NCBI GenBank assembly: GCA_030710605.1
Contig: CP092874.1
Location: 21,739,880 to 21,803,879 of the forward strand
Origin: Cordylochernes scorpioides
Lineage: Eukaryota; Arthropoda; Arachnida; Pseudoscorpiones; Chernetidae
Reading direction: 5' to 3'
DNA length: 64,000 nt
Shown: positions 53,291 through 63,719 of the stretch, one piece after another
Layout: each line of letters begins with the position of its first letter
Numbering within the stretch: position 1 is the first letter of the stretch
Translations under genes and position numbers: made by a program
Notes under the pieces: generated by a model
The model's database searches: none
Seen by the model: the letters and a program-made list of their open reading frames with translations, nothing else
What the model was told of the DNA's origin: nothing

Positions 53291-53820
53291 ATTTTTATTG
53301 TTGGCCACGGAGAACGGAATTAGAAAGACAGCTCGTTGGCAGGCGCGTGAGAAGGCAGCGCATGCTTTCTGTTTTAAACTTTTCTAAATAAACAAAATGT
53401 GTTTTTGCTTTTCCTGGCTGAAATTTTTGAAAAGTTGAGGGAGTAGGCCCTAAATTAAAACCACTTACAGTCATTTTAAACGAGTTTACTATAACCATTT
53501 ACTAAGTGTACTTAGCTAAGTCAGTGGCCTGCCACTGAATAGTGCTCCCAGTCTTAATGACAAAGGCAGACCCATTATACTTCACCCAAGCTTTACAAGC
53601 TTGATACCCTAATATGATTGAGTGGAGATAAGAAAGAAGAAGAACTAAGTGTCAAACAAAAGTTTAATATGCTATAATAATATAATATGCTCTCATAAAT
53701 ATATATTTTTAGTTTTAACATATAAAAAAATAACAACTCTCCGATAAGAGGACACATCTCTGTAAAGGATACTTTGGCTATGTAACTAGGTGTCTTTTAC
53801 AGGAAGGTAGTTTTACTGTA
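53291..53820. other. Intron, MITE relic at its end
   Basis: Nothing recognised to about 53730; 53735-53820 is a pogo-like relic (ACTCTCCGATAAGAGGACAC). Confidence 0.4.
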
Positions 53821-53825
53821 TATAG

Positions 53826-54332
53826 CAGGGGTCGGCAAACTTTTGAGTCGGAAGAACCACAAATTGCAATTTACAAAATTTTAAAGTTTTTAAAGAGCCA
53901 CAAAAATGTTTGACAACAATGAACAGTACTCGCATAAATAATATTTACGTATGGAACTATATAAAGAGCCGCAATTCTGTACTTCACTTCCATCAATAAT
54001 TGACAATATGACCCAGAATAAGTATATTGCTACGGCGTTTTATGGTTTCCACAAGTCCATATCTCAGAAGAAGGCCAAGTGACACTCACTCCTCACTTTC
54101 TTACTGCTACTCTTTTTGTGTTGTTTTTCTTGCTTCCCTCTTTCTCTTTCTTTTCTTTTCTTTTTTTTTTCTTTTTCTTCTGTCTATATCGTTATTTCCT
54201 TTGTCTCACTGCTTTGTTCTTATGCATACCTCTGGTGAATCCTGTATAGGGTCAGTGACCCTAAATAAAAGCTTTTTTGTTGTTGTATATAAAGAGCTTC
54301 ACATCCAAAGAGCCGAGATTTGCCGACCCCTG
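53826..54332. mobile_element. hAT-type MITE with an inner retroposon
   Basis: Terminal repeats CAGGGGTCGGCAAACTTTTG and TTTGCCGACCCCTG are flanked by GTATATAG and TTATATAG, an 8-bp target duplication with one mismatch, as expected for hAT. No transposase. The inserted retroposon (53970-54285) accounts for its length. Confidence 0.8.
53970..54285 (+). mobile_element. TTG-tailed retroposon nested in the hAT element
   Basis: Flanked by 12-bp direct repeats TATATAAAGAGC (53958-53969 and 54286-54297). The 3' end carries a small hairpin (AGGGTCAGTGACCCT), AATAAAAGC and a TTGTTGTTG tail. It matches the tails at 17790-17995. No coding sequence. Confidence 0.75.
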
Positions 54333-54412
54333 TTATATAGTATTGGCTGTCATTATAGACCCGTTCATAGAACAGGCTAATGATTTAGTTAAAATATAAG
54401 TATATATATATA

Positions 54413-54640
54413 CTAGCCGAATGACCCGGGCAACGCCCGGGTTTTACCCGATTAAATGCTTTTATTCAAATACTATTCGTTACAATTATAAATTGGCGCC
54501 GTGGATGTCATTCTTGTATAATATATAAATGAGTTTTTAAAATTGAAAAAAAAAATGTATCGGCCGGGAATCGAACCCGGGCCGCCCGCGTGGCAGGCGA
54601 GCATTTTACCACTGAACCACCGATGCTTATAATAAATGGC
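54413..54640 (-). mobile_element. Helitron-like family B element with tRNA-Gly, partial
   Basis: Reverse orientation: CTAGCCGAATGACCCGGGCA with the terminal hairpin at the left, then the GGCGCCAATTTATAATTG block in reverse, then the tRNA-Gly. The 5' head after the tRNA is replaced by other sequence. Confidence 0.65.
54556..54626 (-). tRNA. tRNA-Gly(GCC), element-borne
   Basis: A 71-nt match to the sequence at 40332-40402, with the same anticodon GCC and T-arm, G1 paired to C72, but C2 facing A71 and one D-loop change. Ten T follow immediately on its own strand. Either copy might be transcribed; with one acceptor mismatch each, both are likely pseudo-tRNAs. Confidence 0.7.
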
Positions 54641-55190
54641 CATATTTGGGTATTTATTCCATTCACAAAAGCAAACGGTGACAGAATTATTGATTGTTGA
54701 TGACTCTGATAAATGTATATTTTAATATATGTAACGTTTCTATGATGATCTATACACGCCAATATGCAGGTGATATTGTTTTGCGTAAAGAAAAGTGAAC
54801 AATTAACCGTCTGACTAACTAACTTTATTTCAATCCTTTTATTTATAGTTACAAATATTTACATAATTCCTGACAGCGTAAAAATTTACATCTACTAATA
54901 ATTTATAAGCAGAATGTGACATATATTTATATTTCTAGAAGGAAAATAAGACATTTTACTAGTATTTAAAAATATATTTTTGCTTCTCGAATTCTTAACA
55001 ATAAACCGCCCTGAACGCGTAAGTAGTTGGCTTTTCTTGATTTATAAAAAAATTGGGTTGGTTGACGTTGGATCACGGAACAAGTTAAATAAACGTTTAG
55101 TTTTTTTTTCCACTAGATGGCGCTCTGCCATCTAAAATGCTCAGATAAGCGCGGTCAGGAAATGCCTTTTTTTGTTTTGTTTATATATAT
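54640..55190. other. Intron with a MITE piece
   Basis: 55080-55180 has GGCGCTCTGCCATCTAAAAT, a piece of the 19756-19945 family. Nothing else recognised. Confidence 0.4.
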
Positions 55191-55194
55191 GATG

Positions 55195-55885
55195 AGGTAC
55201 CCAGTCGACTTAAACTGTGGTGTGCGATCCCTGTCGGCTCTCGCTATGCTGTGTTGACCGAGAGGAACAGTCAGGATGTGGAGAGTTTTCCAGTACCTCT
55301 CTGCACCTTGGAAGACCTTTAACAGTTCTCACAGAGTACAGGCAATCGTGGTCGAGGCAGAGTGGAAAACTTGGGAATGTCCATACACAAAAAAATGAAG
55401 AGACACAGTTGTATTAGGAAAGTTCCGTGAACAGATAGGAGTCGAGCTAGGAGCGAAAGATGGGGATAGAAGAGTTCTTATTGTTCTACATGGTCAATGA
55501 GGTGGACCTTGGACACAACCGACGAGGGCTTACGCTGATGGTGAAGTGACTATATTTTCGGCTAGGGCGGAGGTCTTATATATCTTTGCCGAGAGAGGAA
55601 GTATTGAATTTCAGCGGATGCAACAAGAGGGTGGATCGGAAGCGATATTTTATACTCTGGCAACGCCCTGGCAGTTTCCTATCTTTTGACTTTGTTATGT
55701 ATGTTATGGGACTGCTTCATCTCGATCTTAGACGTTTTTTGACTTCTGTCTCAATCTCTTGCTTCAGCTCAACTCTTAATCTATTACAGAGTTTTATTTA
55801 TTTATCCTCAGTTTGTACAAAGTACATTACATATGATGATGTAATGACACATGTCAATCATGCGTATAATTATTTATAGATGTGT
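55195..55885 (+). other. Unassigned, probable retroelement or processed-transcript remnant
   Basis: This stretch is richer in GC than its surroundings and has several short broken frames, for example a 97-codon one at 55586-55879 ending in an AT tail. No protein family was recognised. It could be a decayed LINE or a retropseudogene. Confidence 0.3.
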
Positions 55886-55990
55886 TTCTATTATAGAAAC
55901 ATGAAAATCTTGTTATAAGTATTATACATATATACACATATATTATACATATTTTGTTGGTTTAAATTACCATATATATATATATATCTA

Positions 55991-56239
55991 CAGTGGTACC
56001 TCGACATACGAGTTTAATTCGTTCCGCAACCTTGCTCGTATCTTGAATTACTCGTATCTCGAAGCAAATTTCCCCATACAAAATTCCCATTTAAAATCAC
56101 AGATTAATATCTTCAACACTACCGAACCGAACTCGTATCTCGAATTTCGCTCGTAACTCAAAGCAAAAAATCACTTGCTCGTCGGCTCGTATCTCGAAAA
56201 ACTCGTATGTTGGGGCGCTCGTATGTCGAGGTACCACTG
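55991..56239. repeat. Tigger-like MITE
   Basis: TA-flanked with inverted ends CAGTGGTACCTCGACATACG / CGAGGTACCACTG. Inner CTCGTATCTCGAA blocks repeat in both directions, as in Tigger-type elements. Confidence 0.85.
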
Positions 56240-56329
56240 TACTTATATAATTGCCTTATTCTGTCTGTCTGAAGTTCACGGATAGAATGCGCGCCCATTG
56301 GCTGCCGGCGAACACGTGACCTCCCTGCC

Positions 56330-57765
56330 CCCCTCTAGACAACCCTGTTATCAGCTGTGTGATACATACACCTGTCTATAGCGGCCATTCTAGACAACCC
56401 TGTTATCAGCAGTGTGTTACATCCACCTGTCTATACAGACCACCCTGTCTATAGCGGCCACTCTAGACACCCCTGTTATCAGCAGTGTGCTACATCCACC
56501 TGTCTATACAGACCACCCTGTCTATAGCGGTCACTTTAGGCAACCCTGTTATCAGCAGTGTGATACATACACCTGTCTATACAGACCACCCTGTCTATAG
56601 CGACCACTCTAGACAACCCTGTTATCAGCAGTGTGTTACATCCACCTGTCTATACAGACCACTCTGTCTATAGCGGCCACTCTAGACAACCCTGTTATCA
56701 GCTGTGTGATACATACACCTGTCTATACAGACCACCCTGTCTATAGCGACCACTCTAGACAACCCTGTTATCAGCTGTGTGATACATCCACCTGTCTATA
56801 CAGACCATCCTGTATATAGCGGCCATTCTAGATAACCCTGTTATCAGCTGTGTGATACATACACCTGTCTATAGCGGCCACTCTAGACAACACTGTTATC
56901 AGCTGTGTGATACATCCACCTGTCTATACAGACCACCCTGTCTATAGCGGTCACTTTAGGCAACCCTGTTATCATCAGTGTGTTACATCCACCTGTCTAT
57001 ACAGACCACCCTGTCTATAGCGGTCACTCTAGACAACCCTGTTATCAGCTGTGTGATACATACACCTGTCTATACAGACCACCCTGTCTATAGCGACCAC
57101 TCTAGACAACCCTGTTATCAGCTGTGTGATACATCCACCTGTCTATACAGACCATCCTGTATATAGCGGCCATTCTAGATAACACTGTTATCAGCTGTGT
57201 GATACATACACCTGTCTATAGCGGCCACTCTAGACAACCCTGTTATCAGCTGTGTGATACATCCACCTGTCTATACAGACCACCCTGTCAATAGCGGTCA
57301 CTTTAGGCAACCCTGTTATCATCAGTGTGTTACATTCACCTGTCTATACAGACCACCCTGTCTATAGCGGTCACTCTAGACAACCCTGTTATCAGCTGTG
57401 TGATACATCCACCTGTCTATACAGACCACCCTGTCTATAGCGGTCACTCTAGACAACCCTGTTATCAGCTGTGTGATACATCCACCTGTCTATACAGACC
57501 ACCCTGTCAATAGCGGTCACTTTAGGCAACCCTGTTATCAGCAGTGTGATACATACACCTGTCTATACAGACCACCCTGTCTATAACGACCACTCTAGAA
57601 AACCCTGTTATCAGCTGTGTGATACATCCACCTGTCTATACAGACCACTCTGTCTATAGCGGCCACTCTAGGCAACCCTGTTATCAGCTGTGTGATACAT
57701 CCACCTGTCTATACAGACCACCCTGTCTATAGCGGCCACTCTAGGCAACCCTAGGAAGCAAGATG
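56330..57765 (+). repeat. Satellite, about 19 units of 73 bp
   Basis: Unit: CTAGACAACCCTGTTATCAG, CTGTGTGATACATCCACC, TGTCTATACAGACCACCC, TGTCTATAGCGGCCACT. Some units lack the third block. The piece CCTGTCTATAGCG also occurs in the pogo-like MITEs at 46151 and 59295. 73 is not a multiple of 3, so the short open frames are artefacts. Confidence 0.93.
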
Positions 57766-57791
57766 TATACAAGGTGTAGACAAGATGAAGA

Positions 57792-58290
57792 TCTACTTAT
57801 ATAATTGCCTTATTCTGTCTGTGTGAAGTTCACTGTGTGAAGTTCACGGATAGATTTTGGTCAGAATGGATAAAATAAAAAAAAGTGTCAAGGGATGGGA
57901 ATCGAACCCACGACCTTCCACTTACCGGGCAGTCTACTTATATAATTGCCTTATTCTGTCTGTTTGAAGTTCACGGATAGATTTTGGTCAGAATGGATAA
58001 AATAAAAAAAGTGTCAAGGGATGGGAATCGAACCCACGACCTTCCGCTTACCGGGCAGATGCCATGACCACTAGGCTATAGGCTCATTATTTCTTTATAC
58101 CGTTATTATACCGTTATATTATATATAGTTAAAACATTTTAAAAACACACAGTTTGGAACGGGACGTTTCACAAGAGTGACATCCATGGCGCCAATTTAT
58201 AATTGTAACGAATAGTATTTGAATTAAAACGTTTTTAAAATATATTCGCACTCGGGTAAAACCCGGGCGTTGCCCGGGCTATTCGTCTAG
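57792..58290 (+). mobile_element. Two head-to-tail Helitron-like family B elements with tRNA-Thr relics
   Basis: The first begins at 57792 (TCTACTTATATAATTGCC) and is cut off inside its antisense tRNA-Thr-type sequence at 57932, where a second head begins. The second runs through its tRNA relic (58014-58079, 5' end lost) to the hairpin and CTAG at 58290. Confidence 0.65.
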
Positions 58291-58299
58291 TATATATAT

Positions 58300-58605
58300 A
58301 TTTATCTCGAAGAGTGGGAAGGGGGCATTTTACTAGTATTTTAAAAAACTTGCTTTTCGAATTTTAAACATAATTCAAGCACAAAAAAAAAAACATTAAA
58401 ACATTAAAAGACCTTGGGTCTGCCCCACCCCGTGAGAGAACGGATTCGCCCGGCCGCCGGCCGACAGTCCAAGTACCCACCGACCAATCAGGGCAGAGTT
58501 GGTGACACAGCTATGCCAAGTAGACAAGAAAAAAAGCCTCGCGGGAGCTTGCCCAAGATGACCTCCGGGAACTTCGTCCATCTTCCATAAACGACCATGA
58601 ATTTA
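58300..58605. other. Unassigned, GC-rich in part
   Basis: 58420-58560 is GC-rich (CGCCCGGCCGCCGGCCGACA) with no credible frame. It may be the inner part of another mobile element. Confidence 0.3.
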
Positions 58606-58609
58606 TTCA

Positions 58610-58976
58610 ACCTTATCGAGTATTTTTCAAGGGACCGGGAAAAAATGTTCACTAGATAAAACGATGATTTTGTAATGTAGAAAATTAGGAAAGACAAAAT
58701 TCAGAATGACACGGCACACAGGGACCGGGAAAAAATGATCACTTTATCAGTTTCAAATTATCAAAATATATCTATTTCTTTTTATAAGTTTATAGAGAAT
58801 TGTTTTAACAAATGTTCCTTAGACAGACCTTTACTCGGGTACCGATTAATATTGATTTTATTCAACTTATCGAGTATTTTTCAAGGGACCGGGAAAAAAT
58901 GTTCACTTTATCGAGAGATTCGTTAGACAAACCTTTACTCGGGTAAAACACGGGCGAAGCCGGGTACATCCGCTAG
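58610..58976 (+). mobile_element. Helitron-like family A, 3' part with repeated inner segment
   Basis: The ACTTATCGAGTATTTTTCAA and AGGGACCGGGAAAAAATG blocks occur more than once before the final GGGCGAAGCCGGGTACATCC, GCTAG. Confidence 0.6.
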
Positions 58977-58979
58977 TAG

Positions 58980-59290
58980 AATATAAAATGCATGTCCTTT
59001 TGCATGTTCAAAGAGAGGGGAGTCAAAATAAAATCTATCAAAATGTCAATTTATAGTCCTAACGTACATTTTAAATACTAGAATGAAGAAAAGCATATTT
59101 TATCTTGCTGAAGTTATCTTTCATATAAACCCCTAGACTCCATTGACTAATATATTACACTTGACAAAATAATTTATAGGTTTTTGTCAAGGCGAAAACA
59201 TCAGGAATAAGTTTCTCTCTTTTTTGAAAAAAAAAAAAGTTAAAATCTCTAGCTTTAGGGCATGGTAGCCCTTCTACAGGAGAAAAACAT
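58980..59290. other. Intron; Penelope-like hairpin at its end
   Basis: 59245-59283 in reverse reads CTCCTGTAGAAGGGC, TACCAT, GCCCTAAAGCTAG, similar to the Penelope-like 3' hairpin near 18800. Confidence 0.35.
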
Positions 59291-59294
59291 AATA

Positions 59295-59472
59295 CATTTA
59301 AACCTCTCTATAGCGCCCCCTCTAAATAGCGCCTCCCTCTCTATAGCGCCCGATTTTAAATACGTATTACGATGCTATTTATATTAAAAGTGACCTGTCT
59401 ATAGCACCCCCTCTCTATAGCACCCTATTTTGGTGAGTCCCAAGAGGGGGGCGCTATAGACAGGTTTAACTG
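59295..59472. repeat. Pogo/Tigger-like MITE
   Basis: TA-flanked. Ends with GACAGGTTTAACTG; the left end is mutated to CATTTAAACCTCTC. GCGCTATAGAGA-type blocks repeat inside, as at 46151-46325. Confidence 0.7.
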
Positions 59473-59690
59473 TAAAATAAATCTCGCCTATAGGACATTA
59501 GTTATAATATAATTAGATACTATTTTTACATAATTTTATATAAAAGTGGAATAATATAAATTTGCATATTGAATTTTTAAAAAAACGTTGATTGTTGATA
59601 TAAGAACGGGGGGGTTATTGAATTTAATAATTTAAATTTTGATAATTATAAGTTTATATCATAATTTGGATAATCTCCTAGAACAGTATA

Positions 59691-59909
59691 CAGTAAACTC
59701 TCCTATAACGCGATTAATGTGTTCCGTGTTATATGAAATCGCGTTATAGGAATTCGCGTTGTACGAAATAAAACTTTTATAACGCGAATGTTGTTAGGGT
59801 AAATTGTTTTATTTTATAACGCTTTATACGAAAATTCGCGTTGTATAAATAAATTTGTCGCAATTTTTTCATCGCGTTGTAAAAACTCGCGTTATAGGAG
59901 AGTCTACTG
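59691..59909. repeat. Tigger-like MITE
   Basis: TA-flanked with ends CAGTAAACTCTCCTATAACG and GTTATAGGAGAGTCTACTG. Inner CGCGTTATA/TATAACGCG blocks. Confidence 0.82.
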
Positions 59910-59944
59910 TATTGTAAAAAGAACAAAATAATGAGGAAGATTTT

Positions 59945-60100
59945 CTTGTGAGGTGTTTTTTTTTTTTATTTAGTAGAGCTATAGAGCATTTCTGGTCTTA
60001 TACAGGAGTGAAACTACAGAGGTTTACTCCCTTAGAAGACCAGAAATATTCGAAAGTTATGCTAAATAGAAACACTTTTTTAAAAATGCTTCGCCTCACT
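59945..60100. repeat. Hairpin repeat
   Basis: GTGAGGTGTTTTTTTTTTTT at one end and AAAAATGCTTCGCCTCAC at the other, with CATTTCTGGTCTTATACAGG and a GAAGACCAGAAATA inverted block inside. Possibly a MITE built on a Penelope-like hairpin. Confidence 0.45.
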
Positions 60101-60164
60101 AGATTTTGTACTTTTTTATAATACTAGAAGAATGACCCGGCTTCGCCCGAGAAATCCCCCGAGT

Positions 60165-60960
60165 GAAGTATCCTTCATACTGAAAGTACATCAATAATAA
60201 ATACAGTGGACCCTCGGTTTGCGAGCATAATCCGTTCCAGAGCCATGCTCGTACTCCAAAACGCTCGTAGTGCGAAACTAATTTCTTATTTTTAATAATT
60301 GAAACTCGGGCAATTCTTCTTGCTACGAACAATTGCACAGTTTCCCACATTTTACATATTTCCCGAATCTGATCTGAAGGGAGGGATCCCAGTGAATTTT
60401 CATCCATCACGATTACGGGCAACCATCACGAGTTGCTCGTAATGCGAAATTTCACTCGTAATCCGAGGTAAAATTTTTCAAAAAATTTTGCTCGTACTGC
60501 GAAAAGCTCGTACTCCAAGGTGCTCGTAAACCGAGGGTCCACTGTAGTAGAAATGCCATAGAATAGCAATACAGAAGAAACACATAAACTACAGGGAAAA
60601 AAAAGTGTGTAATGGCAAAAATTGTATTATATTAGTGTTTAGGTATTTGATTTAATTATTTTTTTTTTTGCAATCCATTTAGTTTTTTCAAAATTAATAT
60701 AGTTTAAATAGACGGCAGCTTTTCCACCAAACCCCCATTAATCTTTGAAATTGCCTGAGTTGAGTGACTGACTGTAAAGAATCCTGACTGCGATGCCCAT
60801 CTTCTCAGTAAGAATAATAAAAAAAAAGGTTTATAAAAAAAATTAATCCAAAATACTGGCATGTAAATATTTTTCTGTAAAAAAATAAAAGAGCATATGG
60901 AAATATTAGGCAAGCATATGTGTTCGCTAATGATTGCGACTGCATTTTAAACGATTTTTA
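60165..60960. repeat. Dispersed repeat X, copy 2, interrupted by a MITE
   Basis: Matches 36575-37000. The MITE at 60204-60544 interrupts it at a TA. A short Helitron-like remnant (ACTAGAAGAATGACCCGGCT) lies just to the left at about 60123. Confidence 0.75.
60204..60544. repeat. Tigger-like MITE in repeat X
   Basis: TA-flanked, ends CAGTGGACCCTCGGTTTGCG and AAACCGAGGGTCCACTG. The empty site is visible in copy 1 near 36612, which confirms both boundaries. Confidence 0.9.
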
Positions 60961-60964
60961 AAAA

Positions 60965-61600
60965 GATATTCAAACAAATAAAGGCCAGAACAAAAATTAA
61001 TAAAAAATATGAAATCCATTATTTACATACATTCACAAAAGCAAACGATGACAGAATTGATGACTCGGATACTTGTATATTTTGTTAAGTTTATTAAAGA
61101 AAAAGAAAATAAAGCATGAAATATTCATGAGGTCATTTTAAGCAAGAAGTATATTTTCTACAAAGCAAGGTTGACAGGTGTATTGTCATGGTAAAAATAC
61201 AAAACAGAGTTGTTGAGGCAAAATACATTATGTTTGTTTATACAAAATTGTAAGGCCTTGATAAAGGTTGGCATTTAGCCAACCGAATTATTGGTAAAGA
61301 AATCTTTTATTCAATCCAATATATGCCTTTTTATTATCCAACAATACATTATGTTTAAATATTTTCTTGGCTTTTTTAAACTAATAAAACACCTGGTTCA
61401 GCAACATACACTAAATATTCACCTATTCTATATCACATAAATAATCAAAATTTCTACAAAATGAAAAAAAAAATTAAATTTGCGCGATACTGAACATTAA
61501 AGCAAATAATAAAATAGACACGCGCATGCGCACGTTGTTGAAAGGACCAATCATAATAATATGGCGATAACTTGTCATATATATATAAGAAATAGAAACA
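60965..61600. other. Intron; Penelope-like 3' hairpin inside
   Basis: 61250-61332 has CCTTGATAAAGGTTGGCATT, TAGCCAACCGAATTATTGG and a CAATATATGCC tail, the plus-strand twin of 15369-15455. No coding part. Confidence 0.45.
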
Positions 61601-61800
61601 TTAAAACACGAATGTTTCTTTTATACATAAAACAAATTTCTACTGTCCTTACTGTGATGGAAAATATTGGGAGGTCTTAACTCATCAGTGATGAAACCTC
61701 CCAGCGGTTTCGCTAATTTAACTTATCAGAACGTTTCTTAGAGCTCTAATATTGTATTGGATGATTCTGCTTATATATGCTACAATGAAGGGTGGAGTAT
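61600..61800 (-). repeat. Hammerhead-like repeat, copy H
   Basis: Core at 61668-61735 (minus): AACGUU, C, UGAU, spacer, UUAGC, GAAA, CCGCU, GGGAGGU, UUC, AUCA, CUGAUGA, GUUAA, G, ACCUCCC. Stem I, stem II and P4 all changed on both sides relative to other copies; stem III has decayed on one side. Confidence 0.7.
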
Positions 61801-61955
61801 ATATGCGGTAATAGCCAAAATTTACCTTTTAATAATTAGCAACTCTTTGGTAAGAAGGCACTTCTCTCTAAAGTAGACACTTTCGCTCTGTAACTAGGTG
61901 ATTTTAACAGAGAGGATGTACTATATTTATATACACACTTTGATTTTCATATGTA

Positions 61956-62255
61956 TGTGGGATGGTTGAGTGCGTGTTGGTGTGGCTTGTGGAAAGACCG
62001 CTGATTATTTTTATAAAATAAATTTATTTATTTAAAGCCCCGAAATATATAGATAGGAAAGAAGTAACGGCCGCTGGAAGCAAGCCTTGTTGTTGAACAA
62101 CGCGCGTGATAAGAGTCCCGGATGCTGCCCGCGCATGCGTAGTGAGGTGTTCTCCCAGCTCGCGGTTGCCGAGGCGTAGTGAGGCCGCCACTCTACTGCC
62201 TGTATGTGTAGTCAAGCTTTGTCCGCGCTCACTGAAGCAAAGTGTGTTCGCCACA
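61956..62255 (-). mobile_element. Solo LTR of a Gypsy-like family, second copy
   Basis: Reverse orientation of the 30419-30696 family: the complement starts TGTGGCGAACACACTTTG and ends AACCATCCCACA, with AATAAATAAATT inside. It is flanked by a TGTA target duplication. Confidence 0.8.
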
Positions 62256-62259
62256 TGTA

Positions 62260-62867
62260 TATATTGAATGTCTTTTAAGACCAAAGTGTTTGTTTTAAAA
62301 TTGCCTATCTTGAAAAAAAAAAACGTTTTTTTTAATTGTACTCAACACAACTAATTTGAATTTAGAGGTATTTCAATGAGATTTAACAATGGTGAAAATT
62401 CAATATTTAAGACAAAATTGTATTGAAGAAATTCTGATCTCTTTCCTTGCATAGTCTCATAACGAGATTCAACCATGCTAATATAGAGTGAAGGTTTCTT
62501 TCCAATGCTGCGATGTACCTTTTGGTATAGTGTGATGAACCTCCCATGAGCGACCACCCCAAAAACACGGATCGTCTCTCCTAGATATGGTCGTGTATCG
62601 GAGGTTGTATGTCATCAGAATTCAGATTTGTGGTTTTAGAGGAATAGCAGCTCTCGGGAAGGTGGTTCCTTATTAGATGGACTGCTTATTTAATGTGCTG
62701 CTGTACCATCTTGATGCATCTACGTATTTTGATGCTTCTCCTATTTACATATTGTATCGTAACACGGGATGCCATCATGGTATCGTACCACTGACGTACC
62801 ATCCTGATGTAGATGCGATTTGCACATATTTACATATAGTCTAAAACACAGGATGACTGTACCGCAG
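62260..62867. other. Intron, nothing firmly recognised
   Basis: A 68-codon minus-strand frame (62351-62557) has a plausible composition but no known motif or partner. Otherwise AT-rich. Confidence 0.3.
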
Positions 62868-62993
62868 GTTCCATGTTCCTCATCCTAATCTTCTACGGCT
62901 TAGCTGGCATTCCTTTTGTCTATCTCCTGTCTTACCTCTTCAACAATCCTTCCACGGGTTTCGTCTTCACCACCATCGTGTGCCTGGTGACGG
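62868..62993 (+). CDS. ABCA-type transporter, TMD2 helix exon
   Basis: Follows ACCGCAG. It encodes SMFLILIFYGLAGIPFVYLL, matching the ABCA Y-G-x-x-x-I-P helix, and SYLFNNPSTGFVFTT, then a phase-1 donor GGGTGAGT. The next intron is only 51 nt. Confidence 0.9.
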
Positions 62994-63044
62994 GTGAGTA
63001 AGGTGGTAGCCTTGTTGCCAAATGGCATCCTATTGTATTGATAG

Positions 63045-63272
63045 GGATCATCGCTCCCATCACGGTCATGCTGGTGGACATGGTGAACGAAGGAACGGCT
63101 TCCTATCTCCTGTGGCTCGGTCTTCCCTTCCCCCTCTTCCTATGCTCGTACTCCTTCGCCTCCGTGGCGGCCCTTGCTCTCCTCAATTCTGTCTGCGACT
63201 TCGTTCCTCTCCAGAAACTCTCCAATATCTGCGTGCCGGGAAGTTTGGATCCAGATCGTGCCTGTTGCCCTG
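63045..63272 (+). CDS. ABCA-type transporter, late TMD2 exon
   Basis: Follows TTGATAG in phase 1. It encodes two more membrane helices (GIIAPITVMLVDMV and LPFPLFLCSYSFASVAALAL) and an extracellular-side segment with paired cysteines (RACCPG), ending at a phase-1 donor TGGTAGT. NBD2 exons must lie beyond the right edge. In total about 749 residues of the protein are visible across nine exons. Confidence 0.88.
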
Positions 63273-63399
63273 GTAGTATACCTTTCTTTTATCTATATGT
63301 TCTCTTCTTAGTTCGGCAAAAATCTCTCTTTACTTCTTTCTTTCCATTATATAGAATATAAAGTTATTTTTATATAATACAATATAGTATAATGCTGCT

Positions 63400-63545
63400 T
63401 GTGATTGTAAAACGACATTTGAAAATTATCCCGCATGTGTTTCTTTTCAAATCAAAATTTATTTCAAGGAGAAATAACAATTATTTCTAACCTTAGGGAT
63501 GAGGTATGAAAGGATGAATTGTAAAGAGTAATGATAAGAGATATG
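63400..63545. repeat. Remnant of the long-TIR, tRNA-bearing MITE
   Basis: AAAACGACATTTGAAAATTA and CCGCATGTGTTTCTTTTC match the 26274 arm; the AGGAGAAATAACAATTATTT block follows. The tRNA part is absent. Confidence 0.55.
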
Positions 63546-63604
63546 ATAGTTATTCATAGCTATTGCTCTTTTTTTTAAATAATGGATTAATTTATAAAAT
63601 TAGT

Positions 63605-63700
63605 GAACTGAACATGAGCAATATTTCGGAAAGCTTGGTTCATCCCAGGTGATCTTTCTCACCGATATCACCAATTTAATCTACCAGATCTAAGCTACAA
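63605..63700 (-). repeat. Hammerhead-like repeat, copy I (degenerate)
   Basis: In reverse: UCUGGUAGAUUAAAUUGGUG, then GGUGAGAAAGAUCACC, UGGGAUGA, ACCAAG. The core is broken, but stem II reads UUGGU/ACCAA, a compensated pair relative to UUGGC/GCCAA. Confidence 0.5.
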
Positions 63701-63719
63701 CATTATTGTATTGTTCATT

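Noticed and set aside
56412..57513. A set of 62-codon open frames
   Set aside because: Produced by the 73-bp satellite in rotating frames.
56330..57765. CRISPR array
   Set aside because: The regular period has no unique spacers, and the locus is eukaryotic.
62351..62557. 68-codon minus-strand frame
   Set aside because: No recognisable domain and an isolated position inside an ABCA intron.
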